Below are positions 55,942 to 64,000 of a DNA stretch of 64,000 bases, one piece after another; position 1 is the first letter of the stretch, and each line of letters starts with the position of its first letter. This DNA is from Candidatus Zhuqueibacterota bacterium (GTDB taxonomy: Bacteria; Zhuqueibacterota; Zhuqueibacteria; Thermofontimicrobiales; Thiofontviventaceae). The stretch spans positions 1-64,000 of the forward strand of contig JAFGDW010000032.1 of the NCBI GenBank assembly GCA_016931935.1. The letters are read 5' to 3'. The notes below the pieces were generated by a model. It ran no database searches, was not told the origin of the DNA, and worked only from the letters and a program-made list of their open reading frames with translations. The position numbers and the translations under genes were made by a program.

Positions 55942-56652
55942 ATGGCTGGAGAAACCGTATTTTTATTGAATAAGCAAAAGTTATTGTCGCCCATGCTTCT
56001 AAAAACACTGGAGGCAGAAGGTTATGTCGTTAAGGCGATTCATGACTATAAACAGTTGAAATTGGTTTCCGGCCAAATTACGCCAAATCTTCTGATCATG
56101 GAAGTCGTATCGGTGATGGATGATATTCAGGCATTTAAGGATAATCTGGAACGAATGCCATATTTGAAGGACGTTCCATTAATTGCTATGTTGGATTCGA
56201 TTAGCCGGAACCATGCGGTTTTGATGGCACGAATGGGATTTTTTGAGATTTTGGTAAATCCTATTAAACAAGAAAATTTCATGAAAACCGTAAAGAAAGC
56301 CATTTCACGCATGAAGAAGGATGGTGAATTCCGATTAATAGATGGTGAGTCGGAAGATGGTTTTCGAATCGTTGAATTTTTAACTCAGCTCGATGCATCC
56401 AATTCAAAAAATGTTGAGAATTATATCGATCACCTGATCATCGATCGTGAATTTAAGAAAATAATTTTCGATTTTAAACAAGTTCAATATATTGATAGTT
56501 CAGGGATTGGTGTACTGATTGTCTGCAAAAAGAAGCTGGATCTACTTGGGGGTGATTTAAGAATTGTACATGTAAATGATCAGGTTCGCAGCTTGCTGGA
56601 AACATTACACATCGACAAAATTCTGGGAATTGGAAAGGAAGAAACGGCATGA
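55942..56652 (+). CDS. Pseudo-receiver-STAS protein 3
   Basis: This 236-residue protein has Glu54 in place of the receiver Asp (LIMEVVSV), an acidic pocket replaced by LNKQ, and Asn106 in place of the conserved Lys (ILVNPIK), so it is the most degenerate receiver of the three. The STAS domain is intact (YIDSSGIGVLIV, DSSG at 185-188). Its stop overlaps the flgF start (ATGA), which couples it directly to rod synthesis. Confidence 0.8.
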   Translation: MAGETVFLLNKQKLLSPMLLKTLEAEGYVVKAIHDYKQLKLVSGQITPNLLIMEVVSVMDDIQAFKDNLERMPYLKDVPLIAMLDSISRNHAVLMARMGFFEILVNPIKQENFMKTVKKAISRMKKDGEFRLIDGESEDGFRIVEFLTQLDASNSKNVENYIDHLIIDREFKKIIFDFKQVQYIDSSGIGVLIVCKKKLDLLGGDLRIVHVNDQVRSLLETLHIDKILGIGKEETA

Positions 56653-57389
56653 CGAACGGTTTATACACAACCGCGGTCGGTATGGTGCCGCAAATGTACA
56701 AACAGGAAGTGATAGCCAATAACCTGGCCAATGTGAACACCACTGGTTATAAAAAAGACGGCATGCTATTTCAAAAGGTGCTTGATGCGAATTTATTTAC
56801 GCAACTTCAAAATGGTGATTTCAATTTTGAACCGGATGTTCAGGATAATGTTCGGGATTTCAAGCAAGGTCCATTCGTGCCAACAGGCAGTAATTTTGAT
56901 GTCGCCATTGAAGGCGATGGTTTCTTTGTAGTGGAAACTCCACAAGGAATGGCTTTGACACGCAATGGCAATTTTACGCTTGATGCTGATGGACGTCTTG
57001 TTTCGAATGCAGGTTATCCGGTTGTCGGCGAAGATGGTTACATTGAAATCGATGAAAAGACCAGCGATTTTCAGATCAGTGAAGATGGGGAAATATTTGT
57101 CAATAAATCACGGGCTAATAAATTCCTGATTCAAACAGTGACTGACAAGCAAGGACTTGAAAAATTTGGAGACAGCCTGTTTCGTCCCAAAAATCCCAAC
57201 GTGGAAGTGACACAGATGGATCAATATCGAATTCAGCAGGGTTACCTGGAGCAATCCAATGTCAATCCTGTCGAAGAGATGGTAAATATGTTGATAACAA
57301 TGCGGCAATTTGAAGCAATGCAGAAAACGGTGAACTTTCATAATGAAACGCTGGGCAAAGCAGTCAATGAATTGGGGCGAGTGGCATAG
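56649..57389 (+). CDS. flgF: Flagellar basal-body rod protein FlgF
   Basis: This 246-residue protein has the rod/hook N-terminus (GLYTTAVGMVPQMYKQEVIA, NNLANVNTTGYKKDGMLF), IEGDGFFVVETPQG, and the C-terminal EQSNVNPVEEMVNMLITMRQFEAMQ. It is a proximal rod subunit. It overlaps the preceding pseudo-receiver-STAS gene. Confidence 0.93.
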   Translation: MTNGLYTTAVGMVPQMYKQEVIANNLANVNTTGYKKDGMLFQKVLDANLFTQLQNGDFNFEPDVQDNVRDFKQGPFVPTGSNFDVAIEGDGFFVVETPQGMALTRNGNFTLDADGRLVSNAGYPVVGEDGYIEIDEKTSDFQISEDGEIFVNKSRANKFLIQTVTDKQGLEKFGDSLFRPKNPNVEVTQMDQYRIQQGYLEQSNVNPVEEMVNMLITMRQFEAMQKTVNFHNETLGKAVNELGRVA

Positions 57390-57583
57390 AATTGAATTGA
57401 AGATATAATTGAATCGCCCGTAGATTAAACGAGCGTCACTAATTCATTGTTTACAATTTGCTATTGGCTATTAGCTGAAGGGCATTCTAACAGCTTGCAC
57501 GGGAATAATAACACTGTTTGAACTATGACCATTTCAAGTATTGTATTCGCCTGGCAATTGTTTTCAGGAAAGGAAAAATAATC

Positions 57584-58372
57584 ATGATGCGAGGAATGTA
57601 TTCGTCGGCGACCGGGATGTACGCACAGGAATTGTACATCGATATGATCGCGAATAATCTGGCGAACGTCAATACATCAGGCTTTAAAAAATCACGAATT
57701 GAATTTCAGGACTTGCTTTACGAAACACTACGAAACGCCGGTCCTCCAAATTCTCAGGGAGTAGTGAGTCCGATCGAATTGCAGATTGGACATGGAACGC
57801 GTCCGGTGGCAGTCCAGAAATTGTTCAATCAGGGAACTCTGGTGAATACCTACAATCCACTGGATTTGGCGGTGAAGGGCGACGGGTTTTTTCAAGTGAC
57901 GCAAGTGGATGGCACCATGGCGTATACGCGGGATGGCTCATTTAAATTATCGGCAGAAGGTAAAATTGTCACTTCCGATGGGTATACGCTTGAACCTGAA
58001 TTGATCATCCCTCAGGATGCGACAGAGGTTAGCATCAGCGCGGATGGTACTGTTTCGGTGCTCATGCAGGGTGAAAATTCATCTGAGGAGATTGGCCAAA
58101 TCGAACTGGTCCGTTTCATTAATCCGGCTGCGCTTACAAATATGGGGCAGAATGTGTTCCGCGCTAATGAAAACAGCGGCGATCCGATCATCGGTACACC
58201 GGGACTTGAAGGGCTTGGTACACTGGAACAGGGATACGTCGAGCAATCCAACGTGGAAGTTGTTGAGGAAATGGTGAACATGATTGCAGCGCAGCGCGCG
58301 TATGAAATTAATTCCAAAGCAATTCGCACCGCACATGATATGTTATCGATTGCCAATAATCTTGTACGATAA
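57584..58372 (+). CDS. flgG: Flagellar basal-body rod protein FlgG
   Basis: This protein of about 262 residues begins MMRGMYSSATGMYAQELYID and continues ANNLANVNTSGFKKSRIEFQD, with a C-terminal QSNVEVVEEMVNMIAAQRAYEINSKA. It builds the distal rod. ATG 57584 has AGGAAAGG upstream and gives the usual length; the longer reading frame from 57518 is not supported. Confidence 0.95.
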   Translation: MMRGMYSSATGMYAQELYIDMIANNLANVNTSGFKKSRIEFQDLLYETLRNAGPPNSQGVVSPIELQIGHGTRPVAVQKLFNQGTLVNTYNPLDLAVKGDGFFQVTQVDGTMAYTRDGSFKLSAEGKIVTSDGYTLEPELIIPQDATEVSISADGTVSVLMQGENSSEEIGQIELVRFINPAALTNMGQNVFRANENSGDPIIGTPGLEGLGTLEQGYVEQSNVEVVEEMVNMIAAQRAYEINSKAIRTAHDMLSIANNLVR

Positions 58373-58459
58373 CATTAAGCTTTTAGCCGTTGGCCGTTAA
58401 TAAAAACCGATAGCTGAGAGATTTAACTATAACAACGTTTTTATATAAGTGTTGAAAGT

Positions 58460-59203
58460 ATGACAATTTCACTTCATAATAAAGTTTTCAGCGTGTCGAT
58501 TTTTGTGGTAATGCTAACACCGGTCACGTATTTACTGGCAGATTCGGGCGGGATGCAGGCTGTAAGTAAAACCCAGATCGAACAACGTGTTCGTGCCGGC
58601 ATTGACAAATCCATGCCCGACGCTGTGACTCATTATGAAGTTGAATTTCGTGATATTCCGGAATCGACGCCTGTGCCTGCCGGAATAATCAATATTCGGG
58701 CAGAATTAACCAATCCGGAAAAGTATCGGGGGTACTTGCTTTGCTATGTTTATATTGATGTCAATCAAGCGGAATATAAAAAAATATCTGTCAGCGTTAA
58801 GGTAAGGACGTTCGAGAATGTGGTGGTTGTATCAGCGGACATTCCGCGACAGGATGCCTGTACGCCGGAAAATCTCCGGTTGGAAAATATTGAAACGACG
58901 ACGCTGCAACAGGATGCATTTTACTTATTGGACGCCCTGAAAGATATGCGGGCAAAACGCTATTTACGGGCAGGCACGATTCTTAATGATTCCATGATTG
59001 AGCCCGTGCCAGTCGTGGAGCGCGGTGATTTGGTGACATTAATCGTACGTCAGGCTAATGTCACAATTTCCACCATCGGCAAAGCAATGGACGATGGCTG
59101 TATTCATGATGTCATTGATGTAAAAAATCTGGATTCGAACAAGCGCTTAAAAGGGGAAGTGCTGAATGCCAGGCAGGTATTAATTCGCGCGGATGTTCGT
59201 TAG
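58460..59203 (+). CDS. flgA: Flagellar P-ring assembly chaperone FlgA
   Basis: This 247-residue protein has a signal sequence (about 8-28), then a FlgA domain with an SAF-like region (VVVVSADIPRQDACTPENLRLENIE, RYLRAGTILNDSMIEPVPVVERGDLVTLIV). It is a periplasmic chaperone for FlgI. The end overlaps an upstream in-frame ATG of flgH. Confidence 0.88.
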   Translation: MTISLHNKVFSVSIFVVMLTPVTYLLADSGGMQAVSKTQIEQRVRAGIDKSMPDAVTHYEVEFRDIPESTPVPAGIINIRAELTNPEKYRGYLLCYVYIDVNQAEYKKISVSVKVRTFENVVVVSADIPRQDACTPENLRLENIETTTLQQDAFYLLDALKDMRAKRYLRAGTILNDSMIEPVPVVERGDLVTLIVRQANVTISTIGKAMDDGCIHDVIDVKNLDSNKRLKGEVLNARQVLIRADVR

Positions 59204-59222
59204 TAGGGAAGGGGAGTTACCA

Positions 59223-59801
59223 ATGCAAAAAATTTTGTATACCTGTGCCGGAATACTACTCGTAACAGCAGCACTTTACGGCCAGACAGATTCGACCAAT
59301 CAGGTATATTCTCTGTTCACTGATCAGAAATCACTGAACGTAGGTGATATCCTTACCATTTATATCATGGAGTTTTCCAGTGGGGCGAATCAGGCAGCGA
59401 CATCATCGGAAAATAAAAATGATGTGGGACTGGATGCCAAAGGTACCGGAAGCCTGTCATCGTTTCCCACCATGGGGCTTGATTTTGGCAAAAGCAAAGG
59501 CTTTGATGGTAAAGGCAGCACCATGCAAAAGGGAAATTTAACCGCCAAAGTAAGCGCGTTAATCACCGAGCGTGTGAATGCGAATATCTTGAGAATTGAA
59601 GGCAAGCGTGAAGTGAATGTAAATGGCGATAAGCAAACCATCACGCTATCCGGACTTGTGCGGGTTCAGGACGTATCCGCGAATAACATTGTCTACTCTT
59701 ACAATATCGCTGATGCCCAGATTAATTACAAAGGCAAAGGCACAGCCAGTGGTGCAAAAAAGCCGTGGTGGCCGCTGCGACTATTTGGATGGATCATTTA
59801 G
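59223..59801 (+). CDS. flgH: Flagellar L-ring protein FlgH
   Basis: This protein of about 192 residues has a signal sequence ending LYG-QT and the FlgH pattern (LNVGDILTIYIMEFSSGANQA, KGNLTAKVSALITERVNANILRIEGKREV, LSGLVRVQDVSANNIVYSYNIADAQINYKGKG). No lipobox Cys follows the signal sequence, so it is probably not lipid-anchored, unlike enteric FlgH. The ATG at 59223 is fixed by AAGGGGAG. Confidence 0.92.
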   Translation: MQKILYTCAGILLVTAALYGQTDSTNQVYSLFTDQKSLNVGDILTIYIMEFSSGANQAATSSENKNDVGLDAKGTGSLSSFPTMGLDFGKSKGFDGKGSTMQKGNLTAKVSALITERVNANILRIEGKREVNVNGDKQTITLSGLVRVQDVSANNIVYSYNIADAQINYKGKGTASGAKKPWWPLRLFGWII

Positions 59802-59898
59802 AGCAAAGCGCATAGCGCAGGGAGCATTGTGAAAAACATAGACATCGCCATACTCTCTGCACGTTGCGTCTAACGCATCAATATGGAATTCATAAACA

Positions 59899-61005
59899 AT
59901 GATGAACAAATTCCTGATAATATTCGTTACGTGGCTCACACTCGCACCATCGCTGTGGAGCCAACAACGTATTAAAGACATCGCCTCCATTAAAGGCGTT
60001 GAAGATCGACGGTTGATTGGCTACGGATTGATTGTCGGACTGGATGGCACCGGCGACGGCCGTAAATCGTTGTTCACGGTTCAGGCGGTGACTAACATGC
60101 TGAGCCGGTTGGGAATCACCGTGCCGGCTGAGGATATCCGGCTTAAAAATGTGGCTTCGGTAATTGTCACGGCAACCGTACCGGGATTCTCCACGCGGGG
60201 AATGCAAGTCGATGTGACCGTTTCATCACTCGGGGATGCCAGTAGTCTCGAAGGCGGTCTGCTGTTAATGACGCCGCTCGAAGGCATCGATGGCAATGTC
60301 TACGCCCATGCCCAGGGACCGGTATCGTTGGGAGGATTTAATGTTCAAACGGATGCAGGTGAACGGGTCCGCAAAAATTATACGTTGGTTGGCCGTGTGC
60401 CCAATGGCGCTCAACTTGTTCGAGACGTGCACTCGACTATTTTGCAGGGAAATACAATCGGGATTGCGTTGCGCGATCCTGATTTTACATCAGTCAGTCG
60501 CATGGTGGAAGCGATTAACAGTAATTTTGGCAGCGAGATTGCGAGTGCGAAAAATGCCGGCGAGGTGGCGGTGCAGTTGCCATCGGATTTTCAATCGGCT
60601 GATAAACAAATCGGTTTCATCGCCGAACTGGAGGGGCTGCAAATCGAAACTGATCGGACCGCGCGGATTGTAATTAATGAACGTACGGGCACAGTCGTTG
60701 TTGGCGAGCATGTGAAGGTGCGTCCGGTGGCAATTGCGCATGGAAATTTGAATATTGAAATTCGCTCGAATCCGATTGTTTCACAACCGGGGGCCTTTTC
60801 CGGCGGACAAACGGTGGTGGTTCCGCAGACAAATACGACTGTCACCAGTGAAGATAGCCGCTTAATGGTAATTGAAAATGCTGCCAATGTTAAAGATGTC
60901 GCAGCAGCTCTGAACACGCTGGGTGTCACCCCACGTGATTTGATTGCGATTTTTCAGGCGTTGAAACGTGCGGATGCAATCAATGCAGAATTGATTATTA
61001 TGTGA
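59899..61005 (+). CDS. flgI: Flagellar P-ring protein FlgI
   Basis: This 368-residue protein has a signal sequence, RIKDIASIKGVEDRRLIGYGLIVGLDGTGDG, and a conserved C-terminus (VVIPQTNTTVTSEDSRL-like, LNTLGVTPRDLIAIFQALKRADAINAEL). It forms the periplasmic P ring around the rod, showing a diderm envelope with peptidoglycan. Confidence 0.95.
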   Translation: MMNKFLIIFVTWLTLAPSLWSQQRIKDIASIKGVEDRRLIGYGLIVGLDGTGDGRKSLFTVQAVTNMLSRLGITVPAEDIRLKNVASVIVTATVPGFSTRGMQVDVTVSSLGDASSLEGGLLLMTPLEGIDGNVYAHAQGPVSLGGFNVQTDAGERVRKNYTLVGRVPNGAQLVRDVHSTILQGNTIGIALRDPDFTSVSRMVEAINSNFGSEIASAKNAGEVAVQLPSDFQSADKQIGFIAELEGLQIETDRTARIVINERTGTVVVGEHVKVRPVAIAHGNLNIEIRSNPIVSQPGAFSGGQTVVVPQTNTTVTSEDSRLMVIENAANVKDVAAALNTLGVTPRDLIAIFQALKRADAINAELIIM

Positions 61006-61012
61006 GCGCTTT

Positions 61013-62050
61013 ATGGATGTAACACGAACATTAAATGGCTTGCACGCCGCCAGTCAGGTAAACGCCACGCAAGCGCAATCCCAAAAGGACCCGCGCTTGT
61101 GGAAGGCGGTGAAAGACTTCGAATCGATTCTTGTCTATCAGATGCTTAAAAGCATGCGCGAAACAATATCCCAATCAGGATTGACTGATGCGGCGCCAGG
61201 CAAGGAATTTTTCGAAAGCATATTTGATCAGGAAATCGCCAAATCAATGGCGGGACGTGAGTATGGTTCGCTTGCTGATATTTTGTACCGGCAGTTAAGC
61301 AACGAAACCACAACGGAGCCGCCAAAAGAACCCGTGCCTATTCCACGACTGAGTACCAATGCGATTGCAGCGCACGCTGATTCCGAAACCACGGAAAACA
61401 TTACCGTACAGACTGATATTCCGGAATTTTCAAAACCGGAAGCGCCAAACATTACTGCTCCGGTCATAAAAATCGATGATAATGAATCGGCTGAAACGAT
61501 AACACCGCACGTGACGACACCGCAAATTCCGGAGGTCAAACCGATTAAAAAAGTTCGGCTTCCCGAATACAGGATGCAAACACTTACTGATCCAAAACCG
61601 GTGTTTAAAGCAGCTCAGAAGGCCTACTCTACACAATCGTTACCGGATCGTTTACGCCAATTTCAGGAGATCGTCGATCAGGCGGCGGAAAAATATAATA
61701 TTGATCGAAATCTGATTTTTGCAGTCATCGCTCAAGAGTCGTACGGAAATCCCAATGATGTGTCATCCAAAGGAGCCAAAGGTTTGATGCAATTAATGGA
61801 TGAAACAGCAACGGATATGGGCGTTCGCAACGTGATGGATCCGCGGGAAAATGTTATGGGCGGTACAAAATATTTGTCGCAACTCCTGAGTCAGTACGAT
61901 GGTGATTTGGAACTGACGCTGGCGGGATATAATGCAGGCCCCGGTAATGTGCGGAAATATGGTGGCATTCCACCGTTTCAGGAGACTCAACAATATGTGA
62001 AAAAAGTGTTGGCTTATTATAAACAATTTAAGGGAACAACATCGCTTTAA
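61013..62050 (+). CDS. flgJ: FlgJ-type rod protein with lytic transglycosylase domain
   Basis: This 345-residue protein has an N-terminal rod-binding FlgJ domain (about 25-105: LWKAVKDFESILVYQMLKSM, FFESIFDQEIAKSMA), a Pro/Thr-rich linker, and a C-terminal SLT lytic transglycosylase domain (about 215-340: FAVIAQESYGNP with the catalytic Glu, GAKGLMQLM, LAGYNAGPGNV). Enteric FlgJ has a glucosaminidase domain instead. It opens the wall for the rod. Confidence 0.92.
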   Translation: MDVTRTLNGLHAASQVNATQAQSQKDPRLWKAVKDFESILVYQMLKSMRETISQSGLTDAAPGKEFFESIFDQEIAKSMAGREYGSLADILYRQLSNETTTEPPKEPVPIPRLSTNAIAAHADSETTENITVQTDIPEFSKPEAPNITAPVIKIDDNESAETITPHVTTPQIPEVKPIKKVRLPEYRMQTLTDPKPVFKAAQKAYSTQSLPDRLRQFQEIVDQAAEKYNIDRNLIFAVIAQESYGNPNDVSSKGAKGLMQLMDETATDMGVRNVMDPRENVMGGTKYLSQLLSQYDGDLELTLAGYNAGPGNVRKYGGIPPFQETQQYVKKVLAYYKQFKGTTSL

Positions 62051-62053
62051 TTC

Positions 62054-62114
62054 AGACTTCCGAAGTCCCGGTAATTCCCCCTAATGGCATATTCAACATG
62101 GACTTCGGAAGTCT
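62054..62114 (+). terminator. Long inverted repeat downstream of flgJ
   Basis: AGACTTCCGAAGTCC and GGACTTCGGAAGTCT are perfect complements (15 bp) around a 31-nt loop. Each arm is itself nearly palindromic, so alternative folds exist. The site could terminate the flgAHIJ transcript, although the T tract after it is weak. Confidence 0.45.
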
Positions 62115-62270
62115 ACTTTATATCCTTTCAATATCTATCGCAACAAAAATGTTTTATTTGGCGCCCATTCATGCTTCGACTTCGCTCAGCATGAAGTTGT
62201 GCTGTCAATAACAATGTGCAGCATTTCATAAATTCGTGGAAGATTTCGTTGAGTAAATATGGTTTTGGAA

Positions 62271-62289
62271 ACCGCTGAAGCGGTTTTTG
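62271..62289. repeat. Third copy of the ACCGCTTCAGCGGT palindrome
   Basis: ACCGCTGAAGCGGT (62271-62284), followed by a short T run, is the reverse complement of ACCGCTTCAGCGGT found at 441-454 and 3896-3909. It indicates a dispersed REP-like or terminator family in this genome. Confidence 0.55.
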
Positions 62290-62444
62290 AACTTGCTAGT
62301 AAGCGAAAAACCTACATAAAATTGTGAAACAGTGTACTAAGCGAAGAGTGCTAGTAGATATCTAAATGATCAATACCTTTTATTGAAAAGCAATCCAATT
62401 TTAATAAAAGCGCATTAATTCGGACTTTCGTGGAGGATAATATT

Positions 62445-62945
62445 TTGGATGCATTGCTACAACATTTTTCTGATCATCTGGATACGGAGTATCAGTTCCT
62501 GATATCGTATCTTGCCGCGCTGCAAAAACAGACATTATCGGTTGTTGATGGTAATACGCAGGGAATAATTATGCAGACATCAATTATCAATGACATGATC
62601 AGAGATAATCAGGAAATTCAGAAACAACGCCAGCAACTTCTGACCGAATTGGCGCAGCAATACCAAATTGTGGATCATGAATTAACCATCAGTTTGCTGA
62701 TTCCGCATCTGGATGATATCTGGGCGCATAAACTCAATTCCCAAAAAGAGCTGTTAATCAACATTGTCCAAAAAATTCAGCGGGAAACAGAATCCAATAC
62801 CTATTTATTGAGATACGCGATTGATTTCACCCACAGCATCATTCAATTAAGTGATCGCGCGATCAAAAATCAGTTAGGTTATTCCAGAACAGGTTCCAAA
62901 TCACTGAATAATCCGCACAAGAAAATATTCGATCACAAAGCCTGA
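62445..62945 (+). CDS. flgN: FlgN-like export chaperone
   Basis: This protein of about 166 residues is entirely helical and Gln-rich (LLQHFSDHLDTEYQFLISYLAALQKQ, LTELAQQYQ). The position directly before flgK and the size fit FlgN, the chaperone of FlgK and FlgL. TTG at 62445 has GGAGG eight bases upstream; a GTG at 62430 is also in frame. Sequence similarity to FlgN is weak, as usual for this family. Confidence 0.7.
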   Translation: MDALLQHFSDHLDTEYQFLISYLAALQKQTLSVVDGNTQGIIMQTSIINDMIRDNQEIQKQRQQLLTELAQQYQIVDHELTISLLIPHLDDIWAHKLNSQKELLINIVQKIQRETESNTYLLRYAIDFTHSIIQLSDRAIKNQLGYSRTGSKSLNNPHKKIFDHKA

Positions 62946-62957
62946 GCGGAGTCTGTT

Positions 62958-64000
62958 ATGGTTGGTTTAAACTCATTACTGGAAGTCGCGCGTCGGGCGA
63001 TTAATACCCATCAATTCGGATTGAATGTCGTTGGTAATAATATTGCCAATGCCAGCCGTCCCGAATACTCCCGACAACGCATGGAAACGGCGCCATCAGC
63101 AACAATTACACTGGCCGAAGGCAGCATTGGCACCGGCGTGAAGGTAACCGGCGTCTATCGCATGCGTGATATGTTCATCGATTACAAACTACGACAGGAA
63201 TATAGTTTATTGGGTCGATGGTCATACCGGGAAAATATCATGAGCCAGATTGACAGTGTGGTCAATGAACCATCGGATAACGGTTTGGGATATTTGATGA
63301 ATCAGTTCTGGGATGGATGGCAGGAATTAGTCAACAATCCGGAAAGCGGTACCGCACGCTCGGTTCTACGTCAACGGGCTGAATCATTGACCGATCGGTT
63401 TCAAAATTTGGATGAAACGTTACGTACCTACCAGAATACGATGAACACAGATTTGATTGGTTATGTGAAGGAAATTAATAATCTCACCCAGGCGATTGCC
63501 GATTTAAACCAGAAGATCAGGAATGTCGGTGACGCAAATAATCGACCCAATGATTTGTTAGATATGCGCGATCACTATATTGATGAGCTGTCGAAATATG
63601 TTGATGTCGAATATTATGAAACACCGAATAATTCTGTGGCCGTTATCATGAACGGCAAAACACTTGTTGATGGTGCGGATGTGAATCGTATCAGCACGGA
63701 AGCTCGCCTGGTGGATGGTCATCCCATGCAGACGCTTGTTTGGGAGAACGGACATCAGGAATTGACTGTTTCCGATGGATCTGTGAAGGGATTGCTTGAA
63801 GTACGTGATGAAGAAATACCGGCGATGCTTGATAAACTGGACACACTTGCGCTGTCATTGGTGGAGCAAATCAATTCAGTACATGCGACCGGTTACACGC
63901 TTGATGGCAAGACTAACGTGCGGTTTTTTGATGAAAATACGACCGGTGCATCCGATTTTTCGCTTTCCAACAGCGTTTTAACGGACGTCAATAATATTGC
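62958..64000 (+). CDS. flgK: Flagellar hook-associated protein FlgK (partial, runs off the window)
   Basis: The first 347 codons of FlgK are open with no stop to the end of the window. The N-terminus VGLNSLLEVARRAINTHQF and NNIANASRPEYSRQR are the FlgK signature, followed by EPSDNGLGYLMNQFWDGWQ and DMRDHYIDELSKYVDVEYYE. It joins hook to filament. The ATG lies 12 nt after the flgN stop. Confidence 0.95.
   Translation, partial: MVGLNSLLEVARRAINTHQFGLNVVGNNIANASRPEYSRQRMETAPSATITLAEGSIGTGVKVTGVYRMRDMFIDYKLRQEYSLLGRWSYRENIMSQIDSVVNEPSDNGLGYLMNQFWDGWQELVNNPESGTARSVLRQRAESLTDRFQNLDETLRTYQNTMNTDLIGYVKEINNLTQAIADLNQKIRNVGDANNRPNDLLDMRDHYIDELSKYVDVEYYETPNNSVAVIMNGKTLVDGADVNRISTEARLVDGHPMQTLVWENGHQELTVSDGSVKGLLEVRDEEIPAMLDKLDTLALSLVEQINSVHATGYTLDGKTNVRFFDENTTGASDFSLSNSVLTDVNNI

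Larger units (their letters stand above)
62051..62444. other. Intergenic region between flgJ and flgN
   Basis: This stretch of about 390 nt has no gene. It has a perfect 15-bp inverted repeat (62054-62068 / 62100-62114), a REP-like motif with CTTCGACTTCGCTCAGCATG near 62173-62192, and ACCGCTGAAGCGGT plus a T run (62271-62284), related to the palindrome flanking the NACHT gene. flgM, often found here, is not visible. Confidence 0.6.

Noticed and set aside
1-64000. CRISPR arrays, tRNA or rRNA genes
   Set aside because: I saw no regularly spaced repeats, tRNA-like cloverleaf or rRNA signature anywhere in the window.

Overview
The window looks like a chromosomal segment of a motile, diderm (Gram-negative type) bacterium of moderate to low G+C. 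FlgA, FlgH and FlgI (the P- and L-ring proteins) imply an outer membrane. The gene order (flgBC-fliE..J, fliK-flgD-flgE-flbD-motAB-fliLMNOPQR-flhBAFG) and the low-complexity spacers (TGAGACG, GCTATTAGCC and CAATTTTCAATT types) suggest an FCB-superphylum, perhaps Calditrichota-like, lineage. That placement is an inference from organisation; no rRNA or other phylogenetic marker is present.

Region 1 (1-4034) is accessory. A single 1042-residue DUF4062-NACHT-formylglycine-enzyme-fold protein has its own sigma70-type promoter. It is richer in G+C than its neighbours and is flanked by two copies of a structured repeat. The last 40 codons read like the variable region of a diversity-generating retroelement (DGR) target, although no reverse transcriptase lies in the window.

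Region 2 (4035-19105, minus strand) is a ten-gene signalling operon with overlapping or nearly touching genes. It encodes three receiver-PAS-histidine kinases and a fourth kinase with a cryptic N-terminus, two tandem receiver-HDOD proteins, two receiver/coiled-coil proteins (one with a PAS), an HD-GYP protein and a receiver-HD-GYP protein. None carries a DNA-binding output domain or an obvious membrane segment, and no GGDEF protein is encoded here. The likely outputs are c-di-GMP hydrolysis and protein-protein contacts.

Region 3 (19106-64000, plus strand) is a nearly complete flagellar supercluster. It opens with a good sigma28-like promoter (19602-19628) and proceeds through rod, basal-body, motor, export and hook genes. 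It then reaches flhF/flhG, a block of unusual regulatory proteins, flgF/G/A/H/I/J and flgN, and runs off the end within flgK. Filament, fliD, fliS, fliA (sigma28) and flgM genes are not in the window.

Four features stand out in the flagellar region. (a) FliK is 2165 residues long, with about twelve copies of a degenerate helical repeat before its C-terminal hook-cap domain. (b) Three tandem proteins fuse a pseudo-receiver (Glu replacing the phospho-acceptor Asp) to a STAS domain with an intact DSSG motif. (c) A membrane protein between flgC and fliE carries two more receiver-like domains. (d) FlhB has NPTQ instead of NPTH at the autocleavage site. Together (b) and (c) suggest a receiver/STAS regulatory module wired into the flagellar operon.
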